Source: Anthonomus grandis grandis (lineage: Eukaryota > Arthropoda > Insecta > Coleoptera > Curculionidae). Taken from it: 64,000 bases of DNA. Position numbers and translations under genes: made by a program. The DNA is taken from the NCBI RefSeq assembly GCF_022605725.1, contig NC_065561.1, forward strand, positions 20,622,256 through 20,686,255, written 5' to 3'. The notes below the pieces were generated by a model. It was given only the letters and a program-made list of their open reading frames with translations, was not told the DNA's origin and did no database searches. Of this stretch, positions 23,101 to 35,800 are shown one piece after another. The number at the start of each line of letters is the position of its first letter. Positions within the stretch are counted from its first letter, which is position 1.

Positions 23101-26100
23101 CTTAAACCACTGCAACTCACGATACTTTTAATGCCTTAAGGTAAGGGGCCATTTAGTGGCCCGACTGGACCCTTTGGAAGACATGTTCGACGTCAAAGAC
23201 AAAACCACGTCATATTCCGAAAAATACGGGCAATATCCACCGGAAGTGATAAGATATCACAGGCTAGACGCCAACATGTTGAATAACACTTACACCCTGC
23301 CTCCTTCAACAAAAATCGGTGGTGATCAGCGTCAGTTGCCTTTAAAGGAGATTCTAAAACGTTTGGAGCTGACTTACTGTCGTCACATCGGTTTGGAATA
23401 CATGCACATCCATGACGTGGAACAATGCGATTGGATCAGGTCGAAATTTGAGACTCCTGGAGCAAAAGAGTTGAAGAAACCTGAAAAGCGTTTGCTGTTG
23501 AACCGGTTGGGCAGGGCTGTACTGTAAGTTGAAAACAGTAAGTTTTAAAGGAGAGTGGACTGACTAGTCACTGGTTTTAGGTTCGAAGATTTCCTGAAGA
23601 AAAAATGGTCTTCGGAAAAGAGGTTCGGTCTGGAAGGGTGCGAAGTGATGATCCCCTCCATCAAAACGATCATAGACGAGTTCGCCAAAAATGGCGGTGA
23701 AATGGCTATAATTGGTCAGGAGGGATTTTTGGATAAAAGTGAGTGACTTATTTTGGTGAATTTTAGGTATGGCGCATCGCGGAAGACTAAACGTTTTGGC
23801 GAACATTTGTAAGAAGCCTTTGGAGCTGATTTTCTCGCAGTTTCGAGGGTTACAGCCGGAAGACGAGGGCGCCGGGGATGTGAAGTACCATTTGGGGGTG
23901 TATAATAAACGGTACAATTCAACTAAATTTATTTAAGGTTCTTGTTCTTCTTCTTCTTCCTCTTCCTGCTTGTCATTATTTCTGTTCTCGTGTTCGTTTT
24001 CGTCTTACCATAGACTCACTCTATTTATTTCCTAGTTTTTTTATTTTCTGATTTTGTCTTTTCTTTGTCATTCTGTAGCACTCCTTATCCTGTTCCTTCA
24101 GCATCCAAATTATTAAAAATCTTCAAATCAGCGACAATTAACTGTTATTACTCGCCTTAGGGTAAACCTTTAGTGGTTTAGGATTAAATAAAGCATTAGA
24201 GAGAATAATGGTAACATATGAGTAAATATACACATCAAGCCGACGAATGAGTTTGGGACTGCTGTTAAACAAAATTTGTTGTAACTTTTTTACTATTAAA
24301 GTTAGAAAGATGATTTAAATGGCGTTCGATAACGAAGAGTAAAGGGGTTGTTTTATGTTTCTACGAATTTTTTGAGAAACTTTTAGTTTTTGAAATATCT
24401 TCAAAAGTTGGACCCGACAGATGAGTTTTGGACTGCTGCGTAAGGAAACTTGTTGTAACTTTTTAACTAATAAAGCTAAAAATGTTATTTAAAAAGCAAT
24501 CGCTAGCAAAGAGTTAAGAGATTATTTTGTATTTTAATGAATTTTTTGAGAAACTTGTAGTTTTTTAAATATCTTCAAAAGTTGGACCCGACAAGTGAGA
24601 TTGGAACTGCTGCGTAAGAAAATTCGTTCTAACTTTTTTGTTGTTATAGATAGAAAAATAATTTAAATTGCCTTCGCTAACAAAGATTTAAAGAATTATT
24701 TTATGTTCTAATGGATTTTTTGAGAAACCTTTAGTTTTTGAGATATCTTCAAAAGTTGGACCCGACAGAAGAGTTTGTGACTGTTGTGTAAGAAAATTCA
24801 TTGTAACTTTTTTGCTATTATAGATAAAGAGATGATTTAAAAAGAATTCGCTAACAAAGTTTTAAAGGATTGTTTTGTATCTCTATGAATTTTTTGAGAA
24901 ACTTTTAGTTTTTGAAATATCTTCAAAAGTTGGACCCGACGAGTGAGATTGGAACTGCTGCGTAAGAAAATTCGTTCTAACTTTTTTGTTGTTATAGACA
25001 GAAAAATAATTTAAATTGCATTCGCTAACAAAGATTTAAAGAATTATTTTATGTTATAATGGATTTTTTGAGAAACTTTTAGTTTTTGAGATATCTTCAA
25101 AAGTTGGACCCGACAGAAGAGTTTGTGACTGTTGTGTAAGAAAATTGATTGTAAATTTTTTGCTATTATAGATAAAAAGATGATTTAAAAAGCATTCGCT
25201 AACAAAGAGTTAAGGTATTCTTTTATGTTCCTATGAATTTTTTGAAAAACTTTTAGTTTTTGAGATATCTTCAAAAGTTGGACCCGACGAGTAAGATTGG
25301 AGCTGCTGCTTAAGTAAATTTGTTGTTACTTTTTTGTTGTTATATATAGCAAAGTGATTTAAATTGCTATCGCTAACAAAGAGTCAAGGAATCATTTTAT
25401 TTCGTAATGAATTTTTTGAGAAACTTTTAGTTTTTGAGATATCTTCAAAAATTGGATCCGACAGATGAGTTTTGGACTGCTACGTAAGAAAACTTGTTGT
25501 AACTTTTTAACTCAGAAAGCTAAAAATGTTTTTTAAAAAGCAATCGCTAGCAAAGAGTTAAGAGATTATTTTATATTCTAATGAATTTTTTGAGAAACCT
25601 TTAGTTTTTGAAATATCTTCAAAAGTTGAACCCGACGGATGAGTTTGTGACTGTTGTGTAAGAAAATTCATTGTAACTTTTTTGCTATTATAGATAAAGA
25701 GATGATTTAAAAAGAATTCGCTAACAAAGATTTAAACGATTGTTTTGTATCTCTATGAATTTTTTGAGAAACTTTTAGTTTTTGAAATATCTTCAAAAGT
25801 TGGACCCGACGAGTGAGATTGAAACTGCTGCGTAAGAAAATTCGTTCTAACTTTTTTGTTGTTATAGATAGAAAAATAATTTAAATTGCTTTCGCTAACA
25901 AAGATTTAAATAATTATTTTATGTTCTAATGGACTTTTTGAGAAACCTTTAGTTTTTGAGATATCTTCAAAAGTTGAACCCGTCAGATGAGTTTGTGACT
26001 GTTGTGTAAGAAAATTCATTGTAACTTTTTTGCTATTATAGATAAAGAGATGATTTAAAAAGAATTCGCTAACAAAGATTTAAACGATTGTTTTGTATCT

Positions 26101-29100
26101 CTATGAATTTTTTGAGAAACTTTTATTTTTTGAAATATCTTTAAAAGTTGGACCCGACGAGTGAGTTAATGATTGCTCCCTAACACAATTTGTTGTAACT
26201 TTTTTACTATGATAGCTAAAAAGGTTATTTAAAAAGCATTCTCTAACAAAGAATTAAGGGATTGTTTTGTGTTCCCGTAAATTTTCTGATAAACTTTTAG
26301 TTTTTGAGATATCTTCAAAAGTTGGACCCGACAGATGAGTTTGTGACTGCTGTATAAGAAAATTGATTGTAACTTTTTTGCTATTATAGGTAAAAAGATG
26401 ATATAAAAAGCATTCGCTAACAAAGATTTAAAGGATTGTTTTGTATTCCTATGAATTTTTTAAGAAACTTTTAGTTTTTGAGATATCCTCAAAAGTTGGG
26501 CCCGACAAGTGAGATTGGAACTGCTGCATAAGAAAATTCGTTCTAACTTTTTTGCTGTTACAGATAGAAAAGTAATTTCAATTGCATTCGCTAACAAAGA
26601 ATTAAAGAATTATTTTAGATTTTAATGAATTTTTTGAGAAACTTTTAGCTTTTAAGATATCTTCAAAAGTTGGACATGACAGATGAGTTTGGGATTGCTG
26701 TGTAAGAAAATTGATTGTAACTTTTTTGCTATTATAGATAAAAAGATGATTTAAAAAGTATTCGCTAACAAAGAGTTAAAGGATTATTTTGTATTCTCAC
26801 GAATTTTTTAAGAAACTTTTAGTTTTTGAAATATCTTTAAAAGTTGAACCCGACGAGTGAGATTGGAACTGCTGCGTAAGAAAATTCGTTCTAACTTTTT
26901 TGCTGTTATAGATAGAAAAGTAATTTAAATTGCATTCGCTAACAAATAGTCAGGGAATTATTTTATGTTTTAACGAATTTTTTGAGAAACTTTTAGTTTT
27001 TGAAATATCTTCAAAAGTTGGACCCGATAGATGAGTTTGGGACTGCTGTGTAAGAAAATTGATTGTAACTTTTTTGCTGTTATAGATAAAAAGATGATTT
27101 AAAAAGCATTCGCTAACAAAGAGTTGAAAGATTGTTTCGTATTCTTACGAATTTTTTGAAGAACTGTTAGTTTTTGAGATATCTTCAAAAGTTGGATCCG
27201 ACGAGTTAGTTAATGATTGCTCCCTAACACAATTTGTTGTAACTTTTTTACTATGATAGCTAAAAAGGTTATTTAAAAAGCATTCACTAACGAAAAGCCA
27301 AGGGATTATTTTATGTATCTACGAATTTTCTGATAAACTTACGGTTTTTGAAATATCTGCCAAAGTTAGACCCGACGAATGAGTTTATGTTTGCTGTCTA
27401 ACAAAATTCGTTGTTACTTTCTTGTCGTTATAGCTAGAAAAGTGATTTAGACGGCATTCGTTGACAAAATGTTAAGGGACTATTTTATGTTCTTACGAAT
27501 TTTTTGAAAAACCATTACTTTTTAAGATATTTTCAAAAGTTAGACTCGACGAATGCCTGCTGCCAAACAAAATTCGCTAGAACTTTCTTAATCATATAGC
27601 TTTAGAGATCATTTAAAATCTAAGATTTTAAGTGGGCAAATCATTAACTTGCCATAACGAATTTAAGCCATAAATTCTCAATCTCAGAAAGAAATAGCAA
27701 CCATAGTGAAAACGTGACTTACGTCTTTCTCACAGTGAGAGTCTCACACTCGCCAATAGGTATGTTCCATACATCCTCCTAAATAAATGATGAAGAATCG
27801 TGGGATGCAAGTGCACGCACTCAAGAAAAAAGCTTTCCAACCCTGTATATTTTATATTTTTAATATTATATTTTTTTTTAGCATACTGGCCTCAACAAAC
27901 AAAGATTTCACCACCGTTTTAGTAGCCAACCCCTCCCATTTGGAAATGGTGAACCCGGTATGTGCAGGCAGGGTAAAAGCCGAGCAAGTACTCAGGAACG
28001 ATGTTAAGGGAGACAAGGTAAGCTTTCAGATCCAGGATGATCCTGAAGAAATCTATTTAAGAAGAAACACAATTTTTCTGGGTGCCTGGAAAATTTGTCT
28101 AAATATAGTGAAGGTTTATCAAAGGCTTTCATGGTTCTGTCATCAGCAAAACGAGTACACAGGATTCAGGTTTATGACCCTCAATAAAACTTAAAAAACA
28201 GGATTGTCTCCTGCTAGCTGCATCATTTGCTATTACTTTTGATATATTAGGGGATAAAGATTGTATAGGGTAGCATCCCTCTGACTAGTCTGATCAAAAC
28301 AAAGTAAGGTTCTTTGAAAAATTGTCCATCAAGTTCCCTGATTTACTTCCAGGTTATTCCGATTATAATGCACGGTGACGCGGCCATATGTGGCGAAGGC
28401 GTAGTCTACGAAACCATTAACATGGCCAACCTAATCGACTACCATAACGGCGGTACCATACACGTGATCGTCAATAATAAAATCGGGTTCACTACCGATC
28501 CTAAATATTCCAGGTCATCTCCTTATTGCACAGGTAAAGCACTTTTCCAGGCTAAATCATCTCGTGCTTCCATAATTCACCTTTTAGATGTGGGAAAAAC
28601 CGTCGAGGCTCCGATTTTCCACGTAAACGGTGACGATCCAGAAGAAGCGATTTACGTGGCCAAAATGGCTGCGCAATTTAGATCGAAGTTCCATAAAGAC
28701 GTGGTTGTTGACCTCACCGGTTATAGAAGATATGGACACAATGAAATGGACGAACCGATGTTCACTCACCCCGTAAAATATACCCTCATCCAGAAAACCC
28801 CGAATGTTTTTGAAAAGTATGCCAAAGTGGCAGTTGAAACGGGTAAGTGATAACCCTAAGAGCGTTCATCCTGGATTATAAAGGAACATTTAGGTGTGGT
28901 CACACAGGAGGAAGTGAAAGCTTTCAGGGAAGAGCAGGAAAAGCAAATGGAGGCGGATTTCGGGAACGCTGCCAAGCATACGACCATAAGGTTCGGCGAC
29001 TGGATCGATAGTCCTTGGAAGAATTTCTTTAAGAATAAAGATCCGAACAAATGCGAACCCACTGGAGTGAGCCTGGATGTGATCAAGACAATTTCCGAAG

Positions 29101-32100
29101 CATTTTCACACGAACCCAAGGACTTTGTAATACATAAAGGTATGGCGGCATGTTGTGGTGTGAATGTGTGATTGTTGAGTAACTAAATTCGTTATTACTT
29201 GTTTGCTATTGTGGATAGAAAAGTGATTTAAATGGCGTTCGCTGACAATGAGTCAAGAGATTATTTTGTGTTTAAAAGAATTTTTTGTAAAACTTGCAGT
29301 TTTTGAGATATCCTCAAAAGTTGGGTCCGATGAATGAATTTGAGACTGCTTCCTAACAAAATTTGTTGTAACTTTTTTGTTATTAAAGTTAGAAAGGTGA
29401 TTTAAATGGCGTTCGCTAATGATAAGTCAATAGATTATTTTGTATTTTAATGAATTTTTTGTAAAACTTGTAGTTTTTGAGATATCTTCAAAAGTTGGGT
29501 CCGACGAATGAGTTTGTGACTGCTATCAAACAAAATTTGCTACAACTTTTTTGTTATTATAACTAAAGAGATGATTTAAGTGGCATTCGCTGCCAAAGAA
29601 TTAAGGGTTTATTTTGTGTTCTTATGAATTTTTTGAGAAATTATTAGTTGCTGAGATATACCTAAAAGTTGGACCCGACATATGAGTTTGTGAATGCGCC
29701 CTAACAAAATTTATTGTAACTTTTTTGCTGTTGAAGCTAAAAAGGTGACTTGAATGGCGTTCGCTAACGAAGAGTTAAGAGATTATTTTGTATTTAAATG
29801 AATTTTTTGAGAAAGTTGTACTTTTTGAGATATCCTCAAAAGTTGGGTCCGATGAATGAATTTGAGACTGCTATCAAATAAAATTTGTTACAACTTTTTT
29901 GCTATTATAGCCAGAGAGATGATTTAAGTGGCATTCGCTGCCAAAGAATTAAGGGTTTATTTTATATTCTTATGAATTTTTTGAGAAATTATTAGTTGCT
30001 GAGATATACCTAAAAGTTGGACCCGACGCACGAGTTTGAGAATGCTTCCTAACAAAATTCTTTATAACTTTTTTGCTATTATAGTTAGAAAGGTGATTTA
30101 AATAGCATTCGCTAACGAAGTATTAAAGGATTATTTTGTGTTCTCATGAATTTTTTGAGAAACTTGTACTTTTTGAGATATTTTCAAAAATTGGGCTCGG
30201 CGAATGAGTTTGGGATTGCTGCCTAACAAAAATCGTTGTAACTTTTTTGCTATTATAGTTAGAAAGGTGATTTAAATGGCGTTCGCTAACGATGGGTCAA
30301 GAGACTATTTTGTGTTCCAATGAATTTTTTGAGAAACTTGTAGTTTTTGAGATATCTTCAAAACTTGGACTCCACGAATGAATTTGTGACTGCTGCCTAA
30401 CAAAATTCGTTGTAACTTTTCTGCTATTGTAGCTAGACGAGTAATTTAAAAAGCGTTCGCTTAAAAAAAGTCAAAGGCTCATTTTGTAATGCTATATACT
30501 TTTTGAAAAACTATTACTTTCTAAGATATCTTGAAAAGTTGGACCTGACGAACGAGTTTTCAATTACTCCTTAACAAAACTTGTCATAACTTTTTTCCTA
30601 TTATAGCTAAACAAATAATTTAAAAAGATTTCGCTTAAGAAAAGTCAAGGTCTTATTTTCTAATTTTATGATTTTCTCGAGAAACGTGTACTTTTTGAGC
30701 TATCTTCAAAACAGTTGCACCTAGACTAATTGCTATATTAACTTCAAGCCCTCCAAAGAGTGATGCACGCCCGCCAAGAGATGTTAAAACAAGAAATCGC
30801 CGATTGGGCGATGGGTGAAGCGATAGCGATCGGCAGTCTCGTACACGAAGGAATTCCAGTGAGAGTTTCCGGACAGGACGTGCAACGAGGCACCTTTTCC
30901 CACAGACACCACATGGTCCATCACCAAACCAAAGATAATACGCGTTATCAGTAAGCAATTGGACCTCTTGGACTTGGACTTGGATAATGCGACAGATTCC
31001 GTTACGTAGGTACCTCAAGGACATTTTTCCCGGTCAGGCCAAGTACGAGATCTGCAACAGTCCGATTTCCGAATACGGAATCTTGGGGTTCGAGCACGGG
31101 TACTCGATGGCCGATCCGAACTCTTTGGTCATTTGGGAGGCTCAATTCGGCGATTTCGCCAATAATGGACAGGCGATGTTCGATTGTATGATCGCCAGTG
31201 GTCAGTGGAAATGGGTGAGACAGTGCGGATTGGTCATACTATTACCTCACGGATTAGAAGGTAAACATTTTAATTAAATCAATTAAATTAATTAAATTAA
31301 AAGATAAATAAGCAGGAAACTTTCTCAAATTCCAGGTATGGGTCCGGAACATTCCAGCGCAAGAATGGAGCGTATGTTGCAGTTGTGTTCGGATAACGCG
31401 GACAATATACCGCCGAATACACCCGAGGCTCCCATTAATCAGTTGAGAGAAATCAACTGGATCGTTGCCAATGTTACTACTCCTGCCAATTTGTTCCATA
31501 TTTGGAGGAGACAGATTAAGTTGCCCTTTAGGTAACCGCTTATTCTACTCTAACCTAGAGGCAAAAGTCATGTATTTTGATTCTCCAAAATGTTCACATT
31601 ATAATCAGGTACCTACCAGAGCATCCCGTAAGGGGTCCGTGCGGTTTGTCTGTGACCACCTTTTGAGGATCATAAACTTTTGTATCCAGGTTAGAGTAAC
31701 TAGTGCTCTCTAAACACTTTTTTCAGAAAACCTCTGTTGGTGTTCACTCCCAAGAGTCTCCTGAGACATCCAGAGGCCCGGAGTAAATTTGACGAAATGA
31801 AAGAAGGTGATTTTGGTGTTTCACTTTGATGAAGTTTTTTTTTAATAATTTTTCGGCCGTAGGTACCGAGTTCCGAAGGGTTTATCCTGAAACCGGACCG
31901 GCCTCCAAGAACCCCGTTAATGCGGCCAAACTAATTTTCTGCACCGGTAAGGTGTATTTTGATTTTATTCATAAAATTAAGGAGGCGAAGATGGAGGAGA
32001 AGATTGCCCTTGTAAGAGTAGAGCAGGTAATAGAAGAATTTAAACGTATAATTTAAAAGCGTCATAACTCAAGAATATTAAACAAGTTTTGAGTATGCTT

Positions 32101-32728
32101 TAAATAGTGTTAGTTAATTCTTACGTACTGCAAAAAATGATATATGTTAACTTAAACATGTCACTTTTTTAATTTTCATACTCACCACATCATAAATGTC
32201 CTATTTTGAGTTGTGTCATTTCAAAAACTTTTCGTGTTAAGTTAACCGTACTAATTCAAGTTATGTCTATAAACATAATAATATAATATATGTAATATTG
32301 TTAAATATATTTACATTTTACAAGATGTTATAAACATATTTATATGTATTTGTTTTGTCTATCATTGGTTATAAGTCTATAATTTACAAATGACAAGATT
32401 CACTTCTAGATCGCTCCATTTCCCTATGACTTGGTAGGAGAAGAGTGCAGTAAATACGCGAACGCAATGGTGTGCTGGGGCCAAGAAGAACATAAGAATT
32501 CCGGTGCTTGGACGTACGTGGAACCACGACTAAATGCCCTTTTAAAGGGCCAACGTAAAGCTTCGTAAGAATGTTTTTTAACCTTTAAAAGCTGTATAAT
32601 TTCAAAGTTGAATTGGTTCTAGATATATTGGTAGGGCACCATCCGCCAGTACTTCTTCGGGCAACAAAATTCAATACAATAACGAGTTTGAAGCACTAAT
32701 GAACGAAGTTGTGAAGAGTGGTCATTAA
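20155..32728 (+). CDS. Ogdh: 2-oxoglutarate dehydrogenase E1 subunit, mitochondrial (16 coding exons)
   Basis: Thiamine-diphosphate-dependent E1 of the 2-oxoglutarate dehydrogenase complex, which decarboxylates 2-oxoglutarate in the mitochondrial TCA cycle and passes succinyl to E2. Exons inferred from GT-AG sites and frame: 20155-20364, 20416-20616, 23141-23523, 23581-23714, 23767-23911, 27882-28017, 28353-28533, 28588-28842, 28894-29139, 30749-30950, 31010-31260, 31336-31531, 31727-31806, 31863-32026, 32410-32564, 32623-32728; total 3045 nt, 1014 aa, the family length. The N-terminus is a basic presequence, followed by the N-domain helix GTSAVYLEEMYKAWL (about 49-63). Active-site histidines lie in MAHRGRLNVLAN and DVKYHLG. 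The ThDP motif runs from HGDA to VNNKIGF (about 410-445). The C-terminal half has SGQDVQRGTFSHRHH, EAQFGDFANN and GPEHSSAR. Some residues differ from the commonest insect OGDH (for example IVNNKIGF, FEHGYSMAD), so it could be a divergent paralog such as the fly CG33791 type. The stop is TAA at 32726. Confidence 0.92.
20365..20415 (+). other. 51-bp intron of OGDH
   Basis: Joins SVHQ to SWDAYFRSL, which are contiguous in all OGDH proteins. It has GTACTT at the donor, TTTTAG at the acceptor, is a multiple of three, and carries the in-frame stop TAG in its acceptor. Retention would end the protein after about 86 residues. Confidence 0.8.
20680..20800 (+). pseudogene. Non-LTR RT motif A remnant in OGDH intron 2
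   Basis: Reads SAVLIFEDLNKAFDCVDL, resembling the D-L-SKAFD-x-VD core of jockey-like reverse transcriptases. It is a short isolated relic directly before the satellite block, with no surrounding intact frame. Confidence 0.55.
20880..23105 (+). repeat. Satellite S1 in OGDH intron 2
   Basis: About 13 tandem monomers of roughly 174 bp with landmarks TTTTTGAGATATCTTCAAAAG, TTGGACCCGACGAATGAG, GTGACTGCT, AACAAAATTTGTTGTAAC and GGCATTCGCTAAC. Monomers are diverged 10 to 25% by eye. Orientation is opposite to the block at 18950-19980. It fills nearly all of the 2.5-kb intron. Confidence 0.88.
24235..27625 (+). repeat. Satellite S1 in OGDH intron 5, with dimeric higher-order pattern
   Basis: About 19 monomers of 173 to 176 bp in the same orientation as intron 2. 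Two monomer subtypes alternate over long stretches. One carries GTGAGATTGGAACTGCTGCG and TTCGTTCTAAC; the other carries GAGTTTGTGACTGTTGTG and TTCATTGTAAC. This gives a dimer of about 348 bp between roughly 24590 and 26000. Confidence 0.87.
29150..30715 (+). repeat. Satellite S1 in OGDH intron 9
   Basis: About nine monomers in the same orientation as the other intronic blocks and with the same landmark phrases. They start within a few bases after the donor of exon 9 and end about 30 bases before the acceptor at 30748. Confidence 0.87.
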
Positions 32729-32759
32729 GACTTGTGGTGTATATTGTAAGAGTATAAAT

Positions 32760-32765
32760 AATAAA
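32760..32765 (+). terminator. OGDH polyadenylation signal
   Basis: Canonical AATAAA 32 bases after the OGDH stop codon, followed within about 25 bases by a T-rich tract. The cleavage site should fall near 32780. Confidence 0.7.
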
Positions 32766-32878
32766 GACGTTTTTTTTTTAAAAAACCCGCACTATATTTA
32801 TAATATAAATAATAATTACCTACAGCCTTATAAGTTTTGTTCGAGATTATTATTATATAAAAAAAAACATTGAAATGT

Positions 32879-35800
32879 TTAAATGGAATCAACGAGGTCC
32901 CAGGTACTTAAGTTGGGATCGGTGCACAGTTTCAATTGTAAGGTGGCGTTCACCGATTTCTTGGATACTGCTAAACAAGTACCCGCGCCCAAGTTGTATA
33001 TTGGAGTGTTTCTCTGGAATAAAATAGTACAGTAGAGTTTTTTCATATAGTGTTTCAAAACTTGGTCAAAAACATTGCCCATAATCACTACTCAGTGTTA
33101 CAAAAGGAGAATAAATGTATTCCTTATTCTGGTCAATTCAGATATTACTACCTATTTTACTGAGACTATTTTAAAATTTAAAAAAATACTTGCTCCGCTC
33201 TTATGTTTCCACTCTTGATCCGCTCCCAGTTCGTGACATTTATACAAAACCGGATTCGGCTTGGAAGCCTGCAAACACAAAAGCTGATTTAAAACCAGCT
33301 CGTTTTTATCGGTCTGATACCACAGTTGGTCCTTAGATTTACCACAAGGACGTAAAACCAAAGAACTGCCCTTGGTTTTTGTGTCCTTAGCACTTTGTAT
33401 GCACAGAGAGCTGTTTGCCAGTCTACAAATGATTTTTAACATTTTCATACCAATGAAAGTACATTGTTTTTTCTACCTAATGTAAAACCTATCAAGATAA
33501 TTCCTTTTTCTCGAATGCCACGGCTGGAACTTGTCCTGTTCCAACGCAGACCATTTTTTCTTCAATTTACTTTGATCGTCCGAAGGCAGAGTGAGTTCCG
33601 GATACACGTTCTTCAAATACCAGTCGAAGTCGCGACATTTCAGTTCTTTTCTTAGTTGTACCCGCGAGGATACATCCCCAAAGTCTATGGTTTTATAATG
33701 TTTGTTTTGGTTCAAATAGAAGTCCTAAAAATGTATTAAAATGTAACAGAGGTGTAAAATGATCGAATTTTAAAAAGTTTTTACCCCCAAACCCCTTACT
33801 CAAAGTAAAAACCCTCGAGAACTCCTTGGACCAGATTAGAACATGAGAAGTGTGTGTGAGTAGTTTGTTCATAATTAATACACTTACTTTGTAATCGTCT
33901 AACCAAACGTGTGCCACCCGTAAAGAATTGTATAACATTGTGTCTTGACCGTCTGGTGAACTGTACGGTCTTCTGTGTCTGAAGATGTGTCCTATCCTGC
34001 TGCAAGGGATCAACGCTAAAGAGCCACCGCACATCCAGATCTATAGAATAGAAGGGTATAATTTTAATTATTTAGTAAATAATTTGAAATGTACATAATT
34101 CACGGAAACAATCAATCAAAAGTATGACTTAGAAGCACACTAGTTGTCCAATACATAAATGCTTATAACTTACGAAGCAGAAGATATAAGAATTTGAAAA
34201 TTTGTGTACAAATTGCTTGATTAATTTCATTAGACACCTATTTAAGCGTTTTTTGATTAACCTACAAGGAGTTGAGAAAATTTGAATTTTCCTAAAAAGG
34301 TTCAATTTTTTTTATTGGAAAATCACTAAGTGTCCATAACTCAAAAAACAGTAGACATAGGAATTTGAAAATTGGTGTACAGATTGTTTGATTAATTTCA
34401 TTGGACACCTATTTCAGCGTTTTTTGATTAACCTACAAGGGGTTGAGAAAATTTCAATATTCCTAAAAAGGTTCAATTTTTTTTATTGGAAAATCACCAA
34501 GTGTCCATAACTCAAGAAACAGAAGACATAGGAATTTGAAAATTGGTGTACAGATTGTTTGATTAATTTCATTAGACACCTATTTCAGCGTTTTTTGATT
34601 AACCTACAAGGGGTAGATAAAATTTGAATTTTCCTAAAAAGGTTCAATTTTTTTTATTGGAAAATCACTAAGTGTCCATAACTCAAGAAACACTAGACAT
34701 AGGAATTTGAAAATTGGTGTACAGATTGTTTAATTAATTTCATTAGACACCTATTTCAGTGTTTTTTGATTAACCTACAAGGAGATGAGAAAATTTGAAT
34801 TTTCCTAAAAAGGTTCAATTTTTTTTATTGGAAAATCACTAAGTGTCCATAACTCAAAAAACAGTAGACATAGGAATTTGAAAATTGGTGTACAGATTGT
34901 TTGATTAATTTCATTGGACACCTATTTCAGCGTTTTTTGATTAACCTACAAGGGGTTGAGAAAATTTCAATATTCCTAAAAAGGTTCAATTTTTTTTATT
35001 GGAAAATCACCAAGTGTCCATAACTCAAGAAACAGAAGACATAGGAATTTGAAAATTGGTGTACAGATTGTTTGATTAATTTCATTAGACACCTATTTCA
35101 GCGTTTTTTGATTAACCTACAAGGGGTAGATAAAATTTGAATTTTCCTAAAAAGGTTCAATTTTTTTTATTGGAAAATCACTAAGTGTCCATAACTCAAG
35201 AAACACTAGACATAGGAATTTGAAAATTGGTGTACAGATTGTTTAATTAATTTCATTAGACACCTATTTCAGTGTTTTTTGATTAACCTACAAGGAGATG
35301 AGAAAATTTGAATTTTCCTAAAAAGGTTCAATTTTTTTTATTGGAAAATCACTAAGTGTCCATAACTCAAGAAAAAGTAGACATAGGAATTTGAAAATTT
35401 GTGTACAAATTGCTTGATTAATTTCATTAGACACCTATTTCAGTGTTTTTTGATTAACCTACAAGGGGTTGAGAAAACGTGAATTTTCCTAAAAAGGTTC
35501 AATTTTTTTTATTGAAAAATCACTAAGTGTCCATAACTCAAGAACAAGTAGACATAGGAATTTGAAAATTGGTGTACAGATTGTTTGATTCATTTCATTA
35601 GACACCTATTTCAGCGTTTTTTGATTAACCTACAACGGGTTGAGAAAATTTGAATTTTCCTAAAAAGGTTCAATTTTTTTTATTGGAAAATCACTAAGTG
35701 TCCATAACTCAAAAAACAGTAGACATAGGAATTTGAAAATTGGTGTACAGATTGTTTGATCAATTTCATTAGACACCTATTTCAGCGTTTTTTGATTAAC

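Noticed and set aside
27787..28194. Reading 135 codons as one exon around the OGDH exon at 27882
   Set aside because: Only 27882-28017 matches OGDH. The ends are intron read-through, and good splice sites bound the matching part.
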